Assembly (NCBI RefSeq): GCF_017599305.1
Contig: NZ_JAGFWR010000001.1
Span: 558,001 to 622,000, forward strand
Length of the DNA stretch: 64,000 nt
Reading direction: 5' to 3'
Source of the DNA: Micromonospora antibiotica
GTDB lineage: Bacteria; Actinomycetota; Actinomycetes; Mycobacteriales; Micromonosporaceae
Shown here: piece by piece, positions 1 to 8,251 of the stretch
How positions within the stretch are numbered: position 1 is the stretch's first letter
Layout of the letters: each line of letters opens with the position of its first letter
Notes under the pieces: generated by a model
Told to the model about the DNA's origin: nothing
What the model saw: the letters and a program-made list of their open reading frames with translations, nothing else
The model's database searches: none
Translations under genes and position numbers: made by a program

Positions 1-185
1 ACGGCCAGCTCACCGATGCCGCGTGGCCCGTCGAGGGCACCGCCCAGGTAGCCGGCGAGCACCGAGCCGCCGGCCGGGTCGCACTCGGCGAGCACCAGCC
101 GCCGGTGCCAGCTCAGGGTGCAGGCCAGCGCCGTGGTGGTGACGCCGGGTGAGCCCTTCGCGGAGACCAGCGCGATGATGGCCAT
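1..185 (-). CDS. CpaE/ParA-like ATPase, N-terminal part (runs off left edge)
   Basis: The first 61 codons of a gene read leftwards out of the window. The protein begins MAIIALVSAKGSPGVTTTAL, a deviant Walker A motif (KGSPGVTT) followed by an ECDPAGG segment, as in ParA/MinD-like ATPases tied to Tad/Flp-type secretion (CpaE-like). The ATG at 185 lies two bases after the stop of the SAF-domain gene, so the two are very probably cotranscribed. Such ATPases usually position or energise Flp pilus or type II/IV-like secretion machinery at the membrane. The rest of the protein, including Walker B, is outside the window, so full function cannot be judged. Confidence 0.75.
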   Translation of the reverse strand, partial: MAIIALVSAKGSPGVTTTALACTLSWHRRLVLAECDPAGGSVLAGYLGGALDGPRGIGELA

Positions 186-187
186 GG

Positions 188-838
188 TCAGGCCGCCTCG
201 GTCAGCACGAGGGCGATCCGGTCCTGCGCGGCCAGCACCACCACCGCCGGGACGTCGCGTACGGCGAGTGCCAGGTAGATCACCACGTCGTCGTTCTCGG
301 GGACGACGGCGTCGATCACCGTGGCGGTGAACCGGGTGGCCGACGGCTGGTTGTCGGCATCCTCGTCCGGGGTGCTGACCAGCAGCACCTTGTCACCGGG
401 GTGCAGTTTGCGGGCCGGCACCTTGCTCGGTTCGAGGCCCAACGCGATCTGCTGCTGCCCCTGGCCGAGCAGTGGGGCGTCGGTGAGCTGGGCCATGGTG
501 AGCAGCGAGCCGGGGACCAGGGACACGGCGGCCCGCTTGCCGACCACCTCGTCCCGCTTCTTCGCCGGCACCGGGGACAGCCCCGCGCCCCCGGAGACCT
601 GCACACTGACCAGGTCGTCGGCGGCCAGGATGCGGCCCACCTCGACCGGGCGGGCGACCGCCAGGTAGCTGCCGGTGGCCCGCACCGAGGTGACCGCGAA
701 GGCCGCGCCGAGCCCACCCAACGCGATCAGCAGCACGGCGAGCCCGAGCAGACCGGGCCGGGTACGGCGCTGCCGGACCACCTTGGGTGGGGCGACCGGC
801 GCGTCCACCGGACCGCTGTTACGGGTGGCCAGACTCAC
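188..838 (-). CDS. SAF-domain (CpaB/RcpC-like) membrane-anchored protein
   Basis: 216 aa from a GTG start. Residues about 27-50 form one transmembrane helix (LLGLAVLLIALGGLGAAFAV), followed by a SAF domain (VARPVEVGRILAADDL, then VGKRAAVSLVPGSLLT) as in CpaB/RcpC proteins of the Flp pilus assembly pathway. It sits between two exported proteins and a CpaE-like ATPase, all on the same strand, which fits a Tad/Flp-associated operon. A weak ribosome site (GGAGATG) precedes the GTG. Known family role: periplasmic/outer-face assembly factor binding glycans or the secretin. In Gram-positive actinobacteria its precise role is unclear. Confidence 0.7.
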   Translation of the reverse strand: MSLATRNSGPVDAPVAPPKVVRQRRTRPGLLGLAVLLIALGGLGAAFAVTSVRATGSYLAVARPVEVGRILAADDLVSVQVSGGAGLSPVPAKKRDEVVGKRAAVSLVPGSLLTMAQLTDAPLLGQGQQQIALGLEPSKVPARKLHPGDKVLLVSTPDEDADNQPSATRFTATVIDAVVPENDDVVIYLALAVRDVPAVVVLAAQDRIALVLTEAA

Positions 839-890
839 TGGGACATCTCCGTTCGTGGCTGCGGGGCTCGCAGGATCGAGCGGTGGGCGC

Positions 891-1811
891 TCATCGGGTC
901 ACCACCTGGAGTTCCTTGATCTGGATCTCGACGACGCCGCTGGTGCGGGTCTGCGCGATGTCACCGCTGCGGCCACCGCCGACCCAGTGCACGTTCCAGA
1001 AGGTGGTGGCGCTGACCCGGTAGTTGTTGGCCTTGGGGTAGCCGTCGTATCCGCAGGTGGGCGACTTCTTGCCGGCGTTCGGGCCGGTCGTCTTGTAGGG
1101 CGTGCCGGGGCCGGTGCAGGTGACCTTCTTGCCGTTGCCCATGGTCCACACGGTCCGTTGGACCTTGGCGGTGATGGTGACGGTCAGCCCCCGGTCGCTG
1201 GCCGAGGCGGTGAGCGGGCCGAAGTAGTTCTGGCCGGGGCTGGCCCACATCCAGACCGGCAGGCCGACCAGGCCGGGGCCGACGCTGCGCCGGGGCGCCA
1301 CCGAGGCCCTGGGCGGCAGCAGGCTGATCGAGGCGAGCGCCCGGCGGGCCAGCTCCTCCGGGTCGGGCGGGGTGCCGAACCCGGGCGGCGGCCCGTCGAG
1401 CAGCACCATCGACTGGTCGCCCAAGTCCCCGCCGTTGCAGGTCCGGACGTACCACACCTTGCCATCGGCAGCGTCGGGCTGCGGCTCGGCCACCTTGTAG
1501 TAGCAGCCGCTGGCGTTGTCGAACCAGCCGAGCAACGGGTTGTAGCAGGGCAGCGGCTTGCCGTTCCACTGGCACTTCGGGGTGGCGCCGGGGCTGTTCG
1601 GCCCGCCCGGTCCGTCGCCGCCGCCGGGATCACCGGGGGTGCCCGGCTCGTCGTCCCAGACACTGCAGTCGTTCTGACCCGGCGGGCACTCCACCCCCGG
1701 GCCGGCGGCCTGCGCCCGGGCCGGCGCGGCGAACCCGGCCGCGAGCACGGCCACCAGCAGGCCGGCCAGCACCCGACGGAGGGGGAGACGTTCGGTGCTC
1801 CGTGTCAACAT
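891..1811 (-). CDS. Secreted hypothetical protein, cysteine- and proline/glycine-rich
   Basis: 306 aa starting at the ATG that overlaps the TGA of the preceding lipoprotein gene by seven bases. The N terminus is a clear Sec signal peptide (basic start, hydrophobic VLAGLLVAVLAAGFAA, then ARAQA cleavage site). A Pro/Gly-rich linker (about residues 45-75) precedes a domain with several cysteine pairs and a beta-rich C-terminal half (LTVTITAKVQRTVWTMGNG). It is not recognised as a named family. Its position upstream of the SAF and CpaE-like genes suggests a surface component linked to the same secretion or pilus system. Confidence 0.6.
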   Translation of the reverse strand: MLTRSTERLPLRRVLAGLLVAVLAAGFAAPARAQAAGPGVECPPGQNDCSVWDDEPGTPGDPGGGDGPGGPNSPGATPKCQWNGKPLPCYNPLLGWFDNASGCYYKVAEPQPDAADGKVWYVRTCNGGDLGDQSMVLLDGPPPGFGTPPDPEELARRALASISLLPPRASVAPRRSVGPGLVGLPVWMWASPGQNYFGPLTASASDRGLTVTITAKVQRTVWTMGNGKKVTCTGPGTPYKTTGPNAGKKSPTCGYDGYPKANNYRVSATTFWNVHWVGGGRSGDIAQTRTSGVVEIQIKELQVVTR

Positions 1812-2368
1812 GGCTGGTCCTCGTGTGCCGCGCCGGCGCTGATCAGCCACCGGCCGTCCGGGTAGCGGGTCGCGGTGGCGGTCGCCAGGTGCCGGCTTCC
1901 GCCGGAACCGGGCACCACCCGCTTGTCCTTGACATAGACCAGCCGGTAGCCGGTGGCGTCCAGGCAGTCCTGGATCTCCACGGTCGGTGGGTCGCCGTCC
2001 AGGCTGACGGAGGTGACGGTGGGTGCGGACTTGAGCGTCCCGGTGCGTACCGCGCCGTGCCGGCGGGTGTCGTCGATGGCGACCCGGACCCGGGTGAGCA
2101 GCGGGTCGGCCAGGAACCGGGTCAGCTTCGGGTGGCGGGGGTCGCTGTCCCGGCTCGCCTCACGGGAGGCGTCGAGATAGCCGGCGTACGCCGCCAGCGC
2201 GGCCCGCTCGGCGGCCCGTTCGGCCTCGGTCGGCTGGCGGGTGTCGCTCGCGGGCCGGGGTGCGGGCGCGGTGGTCGTCTCCGGTGAGTCGCCGCAGCCG
2301 GCGGCGGAGCCGGCCACCACGGCGACGACCAGGCAGGTGGTCCAGCGGCGGGAATGCCGAGTACGCAT
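1805..2368 (-). CDS. Lipoprotein of unknown function
   Basis: 187 aa. The start is fixed by AGGAGG seven to eight bases before ATG at 2368. The first 28 residues form a lipoprotein signal (basic RTRHSRR, hydrophobic VVAVVAGSA, lipobox SAAGC). The mature part starts with a Thr/Pro/Glu-rich stretch and continues as a helical segment plus a beta-rich domain resembling actinobacterial NTF2-like/Mce-associated lipoproteins (YLDASREASRDSDP then TSVSLDGDPPTVEIQDCLD). That resemblance is only by eye. It is first in the leftward operon and translationally overlaps the next gene. Confidence 0.6.
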   Translation of the reverse strand: MRTRHSRRWTTCLVVAVVAGSAAGCGDSPETTTAPAPRPASDTRQPTEAERAAERAALAAYAGYLDASREASRDSDPRHPKLTRFLADPLLTRVRVAIDDTRRHGAVRTGTLKSAPTVTSVSLDGDPPTVEIQDCLDATGYRLVYVKDKRVVPGSGGSRHLATATATRYPDGRWLISAGAAHEDQPC

Positions 2369-2646
2369 TGCCGTGCCCCTCCTCGGTATCACCCGGCGGC
2401 GGCGGTCGTGGCGGCCTCCGGGCATGCGGCGGTACGCCGGGATGATGTCGATCGGACATGTCCGGGTGCTGTCGCATTTACCTGTGCGGATCTTCTGCCA
2501 ACTGTGGAGCGTGGTGTCCGGTGTGGGCGGTGACGCGGCTGCGCGGGGTTGCGTCCCACCCAAGGGGCGAGCATAGGCTGACGTGCGCCGATGCAACAGA
2601 GGCAATTCAACTGCGCACTCTCGGTGATGGGCAGGAGTGACGACAC
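2369..2646. promoter_or_regulatory. Divergent promoter region
   Basis: A 278-base intergenic stretch between the leftward lipoprotein operon and the rightward prepilin peptidase gene. It is slightly less GC-rich than its surroundings around 2455-2515 and must hold both promoters, but no convincing -35/-10 pair or operator could be assigned by eye. Confidence 0.35.
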
Positions 2647-3642
2647 GTGGGCGATGTCCAGGGGGGCCGGCCGGGGCGACCGGTGCCGGCCGAACGAGGG
2701 CCGGTGCCCGTCGACCGGCCCGGCCCGGCCGTCGAACCGTCCGCGCCACCGGGGGATTTGGGGTGGGTCGAGGCGGCCGGTCCGATCCGTTCCCCGGCCG
2801 TCACGGCCACCACCGCTCACCCGTCCGGACGGGTGAGGGCGGTTCCGGGCTCCACCGCCGCCGACGAGCTGATACCGGACCGTTACGTCGGCCCGGACGG
2901 GAAGTCACCCTCCGTGTTTTTTCTGCGGCGGCTGGCGGGGGCCCTGGCGGTCGTACCGGTCCTGCGGCTCGCGGTCGCCCGGTACGCCGTACCCCCGGGG
3001 GTGGTGGACCGGGCCGGGTGCGACGGCTGCGGCGCCCCGATCGGGCTGGACCGGCCGCTGCCGGCGCTCGGGCCGGTGGCCCGCTGCCCGGCCTGCCGGG
3101 GGCGGATCGGCGCGACGCCGCTCGCGGTCGAGGCGCTGTTGCTGGCGGCCGTGGCGGTGCTGGTGCTGGTCGACGGTCCGCTGGCCGAGCGGGCCGCGCT
3201 GGCCTGGTGGCTCGGCTGGGCGATCCCGCTGGTCCTGGTGGACCTGGCGGTGCACCGGCTGCCGGACCGGCTCACCTGGCCCGCCGCCGTCGGCACCTGG
3301 GCGTTGCTCGGGGTGGCCGCGTCGACCGGGGCGGGTGCCGGGCCATGGCTGCGCGCGATGGCGGCCGGCGCGGCGCTCGGTCTGGCCTTCGCCACCACCA
3401 CGCTGCTGCTCGGCCGGCGCGGCTTCGGGCTCGGCGACGCCAAGCTGGCGCTGGGGGTGGGGGCGCTGCTCGGTTGGCAGGGCTGGGGCCTGCTGGTGAC
3501 CGGCCTGGTGCTGACGTTCCTGCTGTCGGCACTGGTCAGCGTGGTGCTGTTGGCGAGTCGTCGGATCGGCTGGTCCAGCCACCTACCCTTCGGCCCGTTC
3601 CTGGTCGCCGGCACCTGCGCCGCCCTCCTGCTGACCGGCTGA
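2647..3642 (+). CDS. Prepilin peptidase (A24 family)
   Basis: Up to 331 aa from the GTG at 2647; a GTG at 2833 is an equally plausible start, giving about 269 aa. Features of type IV prepilin leader peptidases are visible: two CxxC pairs (CDGCG and CPACRG) in the cytoplasmic loop, several hydrophobic helices, and the two catalytic aspartates in LVDLAVHRLPD and FGLGDAKL (GxGD motif). It would cleave, and possibly methylate, prepilin-like leader peptides at the membrane. The adjacent SAF and CpaE-like genes support a role in a Flp/Tad or pseudopilus system. The N-terminal 60 residues before the first helix are low-complexity and may not be translated. Confidence 0.8.
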   Translation: MGDVQGGRPGRPVPAERGPVPVDRPGPAVEPSAPPGDLGWVEAAGPIRSPAVTATTAHPSGRVRAVPGSTAADELIPDRYVGPDGKSPSVFFLRRLAGALAVVPVLRLAVARYAVPPGVVDRAGCDGCGAPIGLDRPLPALGPVARCPACRGRIGATPLAVEALLLAAVAVLVLVDGPLAERAALAWWLGWAIPLVLVDLAVHRLPDRLTWPAAVGTWALLGVAASTGAGAGPWLRAMAAGAALGLAFATTTLLLGRRGFGLGDAKLALGVGALLGWQGWGLLVTGLVLTFLLSALVSVVLLASRRIGWSSHLPFGPFLVAGTCAALLLTG

Positions 3643-3648
3643 GCAGAC

Positions 3649-3676
3649 CCGGCCGCTGACCCCGCTCAGTGGCCGG
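3649..3676. terminator. Hairpin between converging genes
   Basis: Arms CCGGCCGCTGA (3649-3659) and TCAGTGGCCGG (3666-3676) pair with a single G-T wobble around a 6-base loop, exactly where the prepilin peptidase and PAP2 genes converge. No T-run follows, as is common in high-GC actinobacteria. Confidence 0.45.
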
Positions 3677-4316
3677 CCCGATCCCGCTCAGCGGCGGGCC
3701 CGGGGGCGGTGGGGACCGGTTCCCGCCCGGCCGGGACGCCACGACGGCGCAGCGTCCCGGCGACGGCGCGGGCCGTCACCGGGGCGAGCAGCAGGGTCAC
3801 CGCCACGCCGAGGAGCAGGCCGGCGAGGACGTCGTGCGGGTAGTGCACGCCGACGAACACCCGGGAGAGCGCGGCGAGCAGGGCCAGCGGCACGGCGAGC
3901 AGACCCCACCGGGGGGACAGCAGCAGCACTGCGGTGGCCAGCGCCCCGGCGATGGTGGCGTGGTTGCTCGGGAACGACCAGTCGCCCACCGGCGGGCACT
4001 GCCCGGCCAGGATGGCCACCGCACCCCGGCAGGGCCGGTCCTCGTCCACCAGTGACTTGAGCACCTCGCTGCACCCGTACGCCAGGACGACGGCGGCCGG
4101 CGCGACCAGCGCCAGGGCCCGGCCCCACGGGTCGGCGTGGCGCAGCCGGGACACGGCGACGGCCACCAGCAGCAGGCCGAGCAGCAGGATCACCCCCTCG
4201 GTGAAGTGCACCGCGAACCACTGCACCGGGGTCGGGGCGGAGTCGGCCACGTCGACGGCGTCGCGGTACCACTGCTCGCTGATGTCAGGAATGTCTGCGG
4301 TAAAAGTCTTTTCCAT
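3666..4316 (-). CDS. PAP2-family membrane phosphatase
   Basis: 216 aa integral membrane protein. The three PAP2/phosphatidate phosphatase signature motifs are present in order: KSLVDEDRP (motif 1), PSNHA (motif 2, with Asn replacing the usual Gly of PSGH) and SRVFVGVHYPHD (motif 3). About five hydrophobic helices surround them. It probably dephosphorylates a lipid phosphate such as phosphatidate or undecaprenyl diphosphate at the outer face of the membrane. The ATG at 4316 is chosen because GAGG lies six bases upstream; a GTG directly before it is the alternative. It is divergent from the GH65 gene. Confidence 0.85.
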   Translation of the reverse strand: MEKTFTADIPDISEQWYRDAVDVADSAPTPVQWFAVHFTEGVILLLGLLLVAVAVSRLRHADPWGRALALVAPAAVVLAYGCSEVLKSLVDEDRPCRGAVAILAGQCPPVGDWSFPSNHATIAGALATAVLLLSPRWGLLAVPLALLAALSRVFVGVHYPHDVLAGLLLGVAVTLLLAPVTARAVAGTLRRRGVPAGREPVPTAPGPAAERDRAGH

Positions 4317-4489
4317 CACTCACCTCACCAAAGTGTCATACCGCTTTCAGTGCCACCGAGGTGGAGGAAACCGGTGGAACCGTCACATGCTGCGGGATGC
4401 GACGGCGGTTCGCCGCCCGCGTCACAGCGAGTTCACAGCGCCCCCGCGATTGGCCGCCCACCGCCGCCGGGTACCTCCCCACCGTGCAG

Positions 4490-6835
4490 ATGGACGAGAC
4501 CTGGCAGATCCGGCGGACCGCCACCGACCTGGACCGACTCAGCGAGACCGAGTCGGTCTTCGCCCTGTCCAACGGCTGGGTGGGCTGGCGGGGCACCCTC
4601 GACGAGGGCCAGCCCTACGGCATGCCGGGCAGCTACCTCAACGGGTTCCACGAACGGCGGCGACAGAGCTACCCCGAGGACGGGTACGCCTTCCCGCAGG
4701 AGAGCGACACCGTGATCAGCGCGCCCAACGCCGCCCTGATCCGGCTCTGGGTGGCCGGCGAACCCCTCGACCTGCGCACCGGGACCGTCCGCGCCCACGA
4801 GCGCACCCTCGACCTGCGGGCCGGCGTGGTACGCCGACACACCGAGTGGATCTCACCGGCCGGGCACGGGGTACGCGTCCGCAGCACCCGGCTGGTCTCC
4901 CTGCCCCGGCACGCCGTCGCCGCCGTCGACTACCAGGTCGAACCGCTCGACGACCGGCCGGTCGAGATCCGGGTCTGCTCGGACGTGCTCGCCAACGAGC
5001 CGGTGCCCGAACGGGCCGACGACCCCCGGGCCGCCTCGATCGTGCCCGACCCGCTCGACGCCGAGCTGCACCGCCCCGACGGCCACCGGGGCGTGCTGGT
5101 GCACCGCACCGACCGCAGCGCCCAACGGGTCGCCGTCGCGGTGACCCACGAGACGGACGTGCCGACGGGGTTCACCGACGGCGACGACCACACCCCGGAC
5201 CGGCTGCGCACGACCCTCGAAGGGCGGCTCGCCCCCGGGCAGCGGCTCCGCCTGACCAAGTACGCCGCGTACGAGTGCACCCCGGTCGACGGCGGCACCC
5301 CCGACGAGCTGGCCGACCTGGTCACCGCCGAGGCCGACGCCGCCCACCGGCACGGGTTCGACGCGCTCCTGGCCGACCAGCGGGCCACCCTCGACGAGCG
5401 GTGGCGCACCGCCGACGTGGAGATCGACGGCGACCCGGAACTCCAGCAGGCCGTCCGGTTCTCCGTGTTCCACCTGCTCCAGGCGGGCCGGGTCGACGGC
5501 GACCGGACCATCGCGGCGAAGGGACTCACCGGCAACGGCTACGACGGGCACGTGCTGTGGGACACCGAGAGCTACGTGCTGCCGGTGCTGACGTACCTGC
5601 TGCCCGGGGTGGCCCGGGGGGCGCTGCGCTGGCGGCACGACCGCCTGCCGCAGGCCCGGGACCGGGCCGCCGAGCTGCGGCTCACCGGGGCCACCTTCCC
5701 GTGGCGCACCATCGGCGGCCGGGAGTGCTCCGGCTACTGGCCGGCCGGCACCGCCGCCCTGCACGTCAACGCCGACATCGCCGACGCGGTGCTGCGCTAC
5801 GTCACGGTCACCGGGGACCAGGAGTTCCTCGCCGACACCGGGCTGGAACTGCTGGTGGAGACGGCCCGGCTGTGGGCCGGCTACGGCCACTGGTCCGACG
5901 ACGGCGCGTTCCACGTCACCGGGATCACCGGCCCCGACGAGTACGCCGCCCTGGTCGACGACAACGTCTTCACCAACCTGATGGTCCGGCGCAACCTGCG
6001 GGGCGCCGCCGACGCCGCCGGCCGGCACCCGGAGCGGGCCACCGCCCTCGGTGTCGACCCGGCGGAGATCGCCGGCTGGCGGGCCGCCGCCGACGCGGTG
6101 CACCTGCCCTACGACCGCAAGCGCGGCGTGCACCAGCAGGCGGCGGGCTTCACCGAGCAACCCGAGTGGGACTTCGCGGCGATGACCGACGACGACTACC
6201 CGCTGCTGCTGCACTACCCCTACCTGGAGCTGTACCGGCGGCAGGTGGTCAAGCAGGCCGACCTGGTGCTCGCCATGCAACGCTTCCCGGGGGAGTTCAC
6301 CGCCGAGGAGAAGGCCCGCAACTTCGCCTACTACCAGGCCCGCACCGTCCGCGACTCGTCGCTGTCCGCCGGCTCCCAGGCGGTGCTCGCCGCCGAACTG
6401 GGTCACCTCGACCTGGCGTACGACCTGTTCGCCGAGGCGGCCCTGCACGACCTCGCCGACCTCGGCGACAAGACCGGCGACGGGCTGCACCTGGCGGCCC
6501 TGGCCGGGGCGTGGACGGCGGTGGTGGAGGGCTTCGGCGGGTTGCGCGACGACACCGGGGTGCTCTCGTTCGACCCCCGGCTGCCGGCCCGGATCGACCG
6601 GCTCGCCTTCCACCTGCGCTGGCACGGGCACCGGCTACGGGTCACCCTGACCCGCGACGGGGCCCGCTACGAGCTACCCGACGCCGACCCGGAGACGACG
6701 GTCGACCTGCGGCACGCCGGGGAGCCGGTGACGGTCACCGGCGCGGCGGCGGTCACCCGGCCCCTGCCGCAGGTGCCCGACCCGGGGCCGGAACCGCCGT
6801 CACCGCACGGCCGGCGGCCGGCCCGCCGGGCCTGA
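4490..6835 (+). CDS. Glycoside hydrolase family 65 phosphorylase
   Basis: About 781 aa, normal for the family. It has the N-terminal super-sandwich domain (WQIRRTATDLDRLSETESVFALSNG, a typical GH65 entry), the (alpha/alpha)6 barrel with WDTE at residues 357-360, and the catalytic-acid motif ITGPDEY with Glu484. GH65 enzymes are inverting phosphorylases on maltose, trehalose, kojibiose or nigerose, or hydrolases; the exact disaccharide cannot be read from the sequence. A GTG six bases upstream (4484) is an alternative start. The 3' end overlaps the convergent zinc-ribbon gene by 36 bases. Confidence 0.85.
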   Translation: MDETWQIRRTATDLDRLSETESVFALSNGWVGWRGTLDEGQPYGMPGSYLNGFHERRRQSYPEDGYAFPQESDTVISAPNAALIRLWVAGEPLDLRTGTVRAHERTLDLRAGVVRRHTEWISPAGHGVRVRSTRLVSLPRHAVAAVDYQVEPLDDRPVEIRVCSDVLANEPVPERADDPRAASIVPDPLDAELHRPDGHRGVLVHRTDRSAQRVAVAVTHETDVPTGFTDGDDHTPDRLRTTLEGRLAPGQRLRLTKYAAYECTPVDGGTPDELADLVTAEADAAHRHGFDALLADQRATLDERWRTADVEIDGDPELQQAVRFSVFHLLQAGRVDGDRTIAAKGLTGNGYDGHVLWDTESYVLPVLTYLLPGVARGALRWRHDRLPQARDRAAELRLTGATFPWRTIGGRECSGYWPAGTAALHVNADIADAVLRYVTVTGDQEFLADTGLELLVETARLWAGYGHWSDDGAFHVTGITGPDEYAALVDDNVFTNLMVRRNLRGAADAAGRHPERATALGVDPAEIAGWRAAADAVHLPYDRKRGVHQQAAGFTEQPEWDFAAMTDDDYPLLLHYPYLELYRRQVVKQADLVLAMQRFPGEFTAEEKARNFAYYQARTVRDSSLSAGSQAVLAAELGHLDLAYDLFAEAALHDLADLGDKTGDGLHLAALAGAWTAVVEGFGGLRDDTGVLSFDPRLPARIDRLAFHLRWHGHRLRVTLTRDGARYELPDADPETTVDLRHAGEPVTVTGAAAVTRPLPQVPDPGPEPPSPHGRRPARRA

Positions 6836-7285
6836 CCCGCCCCGCATCCGCTCCCGCACCACCGCCAGCTCCTCGAAGGCGTACGCCCAGTTGTGGCACT
6901 TGAAGCTGCGCAGGCCGGTGATCGGGGTGTGGCAGTCGAGGCAGTGCACCCCGGCGATCGCGTCCGGCACCTCGGTGTTGACGTAGCGGCGGTCACCGAG
7001 GATCACCGTGGCGATCATCAGCGGGTCGTGCACCCCCTTGAGGGCCGAGGCGACGATGTCCAGCCAGGTGGTCCGGCGTCCGCACTTGGGGCAGTCCGGT
7101 TCGTCGCCGCTGACCCACAGGGGTGCGCCGATGCTCTGCGCCGGCATCCCGAGCAGCTTCTCCAACCGGCGTACGTCGTGTTCCGGGGTGGTCCAGCGGT
7201 GCCGCCCCGGCAGCGAGGCGGGTGAGTCGTACACGGCCCGGAACAGGGCCGGGTCCACCTCCACGGTCTCCCGGTCAGTGTTCAT
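6800..7285 (-). CDS. Hypothetical protein with two CxxC motifs
   Basis: 161 aa. Two cysteine pairs, CPKCGR (about residue 70) and CLDCH (about residue 116), are spaced as in a zinc ribbon. The rest is mixed helical with no recognised enzyme motif. The C terminus is Arg/Gly/Pro-rich and its last 12 codons overlap the end of the GH65 gene on the opposite strand. Related small zinc-ribbon proteins are common in actinobacteria without assigned function. Start ATG at 7285. Confidence 0.6.
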   Translation of the reverse strand: MNTDRETVEVDPALFRAVYDSPASLPGRHRWTTPEHDVRRLEKLLGMPAQSIGAPLWVSGDEPDCPKCGRRTTWLDIVASALKGVHDPLMIATVILGDRRYVNTEVPDAIAGVHCLDCHTPITGLRSFKCHNWAYAFEELAVVRERMRGGSGPAGRPPAVR

Positions 7286-7468
7286 CGGATGCCTCCTCGC
7301 CGACAGTCGGTGTCACCGTCATACCGGCCCGGGGCGGTCCCGTGCTGCCGGCTCGCCGACACGGCGGGTCAACATGTCGTCGCCCGGGGTGCTAGACATC
7401 AGGGCGCGACGTGCCCGCCGCCCGGCGGTGGGTCGTCCCGCAGCGACGTGAGGGGAAAGGGAGGGCCG

Positions 7469-8251
7469 GTGACCGCGCCGACCGACGCCGAGATGGGGCC
7501 GAACGTGGCCCGGATGTACGACTATTACCTCGGCGGGTGCCACAACTTCGCCGCCGACCGGGCCGCCGCCGAGCAGATCCTGCGGATCTTCCCGGACACC
7601 GGGATCGCCGCGCAGGCCAACCGGCACTTCCTGCGCCGGGCCGTGCGGCACGCCGCCGAGCTGGGCGTACGCCAGTTCCTCGACATCGGTGCCGGGCTGC
7701 CCACCCAGGGCAACGTGCACGAGATCGTCCGCCGGGTCGCCCCCGAATCGACGGTGGTCTACGTCGACTACGACGACGTCGCCGTCACCCACGCCCGGCG
7801 GTTGTTGCCGGCCGACGGGCGGACCAGCGTGGTCCGGGGCGACCTGCGCCGGCCGGACGAGTTGCTGGCCCACCCCGACGTGCGGGCGGCGATCGACTTC
7901 GGTCGCCCGGTGGCCGTGCTGCTGGTGGCGGTGCTGCACTTCGTCACCGACGCGGAGCAGCCGTGGGACGCCGTCGTCCGGCTGCGGGAGGCGACGGTTC
8001 CCGGCAGCCCGCTGGTCGTGTCCCACCTCACCACCGACGGTGCCCCGCCGCTGCCCACCCGGCAGGGGCAGGCGGTCTACCAGCGCAGCAGTGCCCCGCT
8101 GGTGCCCCGCCCGCACGCCGATGTGCTGCGTTTCCTCGACGGGTACGACCTGGTCGATCCGGGGCTGGTCCGGGTGGCCGAGTGGCGGCCCGACGGGGAA
8201 CCCCGGGAACGGATCTCCCACGGCTACGCGGGGATGGGCCTGCGCCGCTGA
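7469..8251 (+). CDS. SAM-dependent methyltransferase, DUF574-type
   Basis: 260 aa from a GTG preceded by GGGAGGG. The sequence MYDYYLGGCHNFAADRAAAE, QFLDIGAGLPTQGNVHE (SAM-binding loop) and VVYVDYDDVAVTHAR are hallmarks of the actinobacterial DUF574/Methyltransf_19 family, of which many paralogs occur per genome and substrates are mostly unknown. It is a soluble Rossmann-fold enzyme. The gene converges on, and overlaps by 28 bases, the MFS transporter gene. No biosynthetic partner is next to it, so its role is undetermined. Confidence 0.85.
   Translation: MTAPTDAEMGPNVARMYDYYLGGCHNFAADRAAAEQILRIFPDTGIAAQANRHFLRRAVRHAAELGVRQFLDIGAGLPTQGNVHEIVRRVAPESTVVYVDYDDVAVTHARRLLPADGRTSVVRGDLRRPDELLAHPDVRAAIDFGRPVAVLLVAVLHFVTDAEQPWDAVVRLREATVPGSPLVVSHLTTDGAPPLPTRQGQAVYQRSSAPLVPRPHADVLRFLDGYDLVDPGLVRVAEWRPDGEPRERISHGYAGMGLRR

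Noticed and set aside
4853..6631. A long open frame antisense to the GH65 gene
   Set aside because: GC-rich third-position bias creates long antisense frames; the protein is low-complexity Val/Gly/Arg-rich with no ribosome site or family motif.
3934..6903. A 989-codon frame overlapping the GH65 gene
   Set aside because: Arg/Pro-rich out-of-frame translation of the GH65 gene; no conserved motif.
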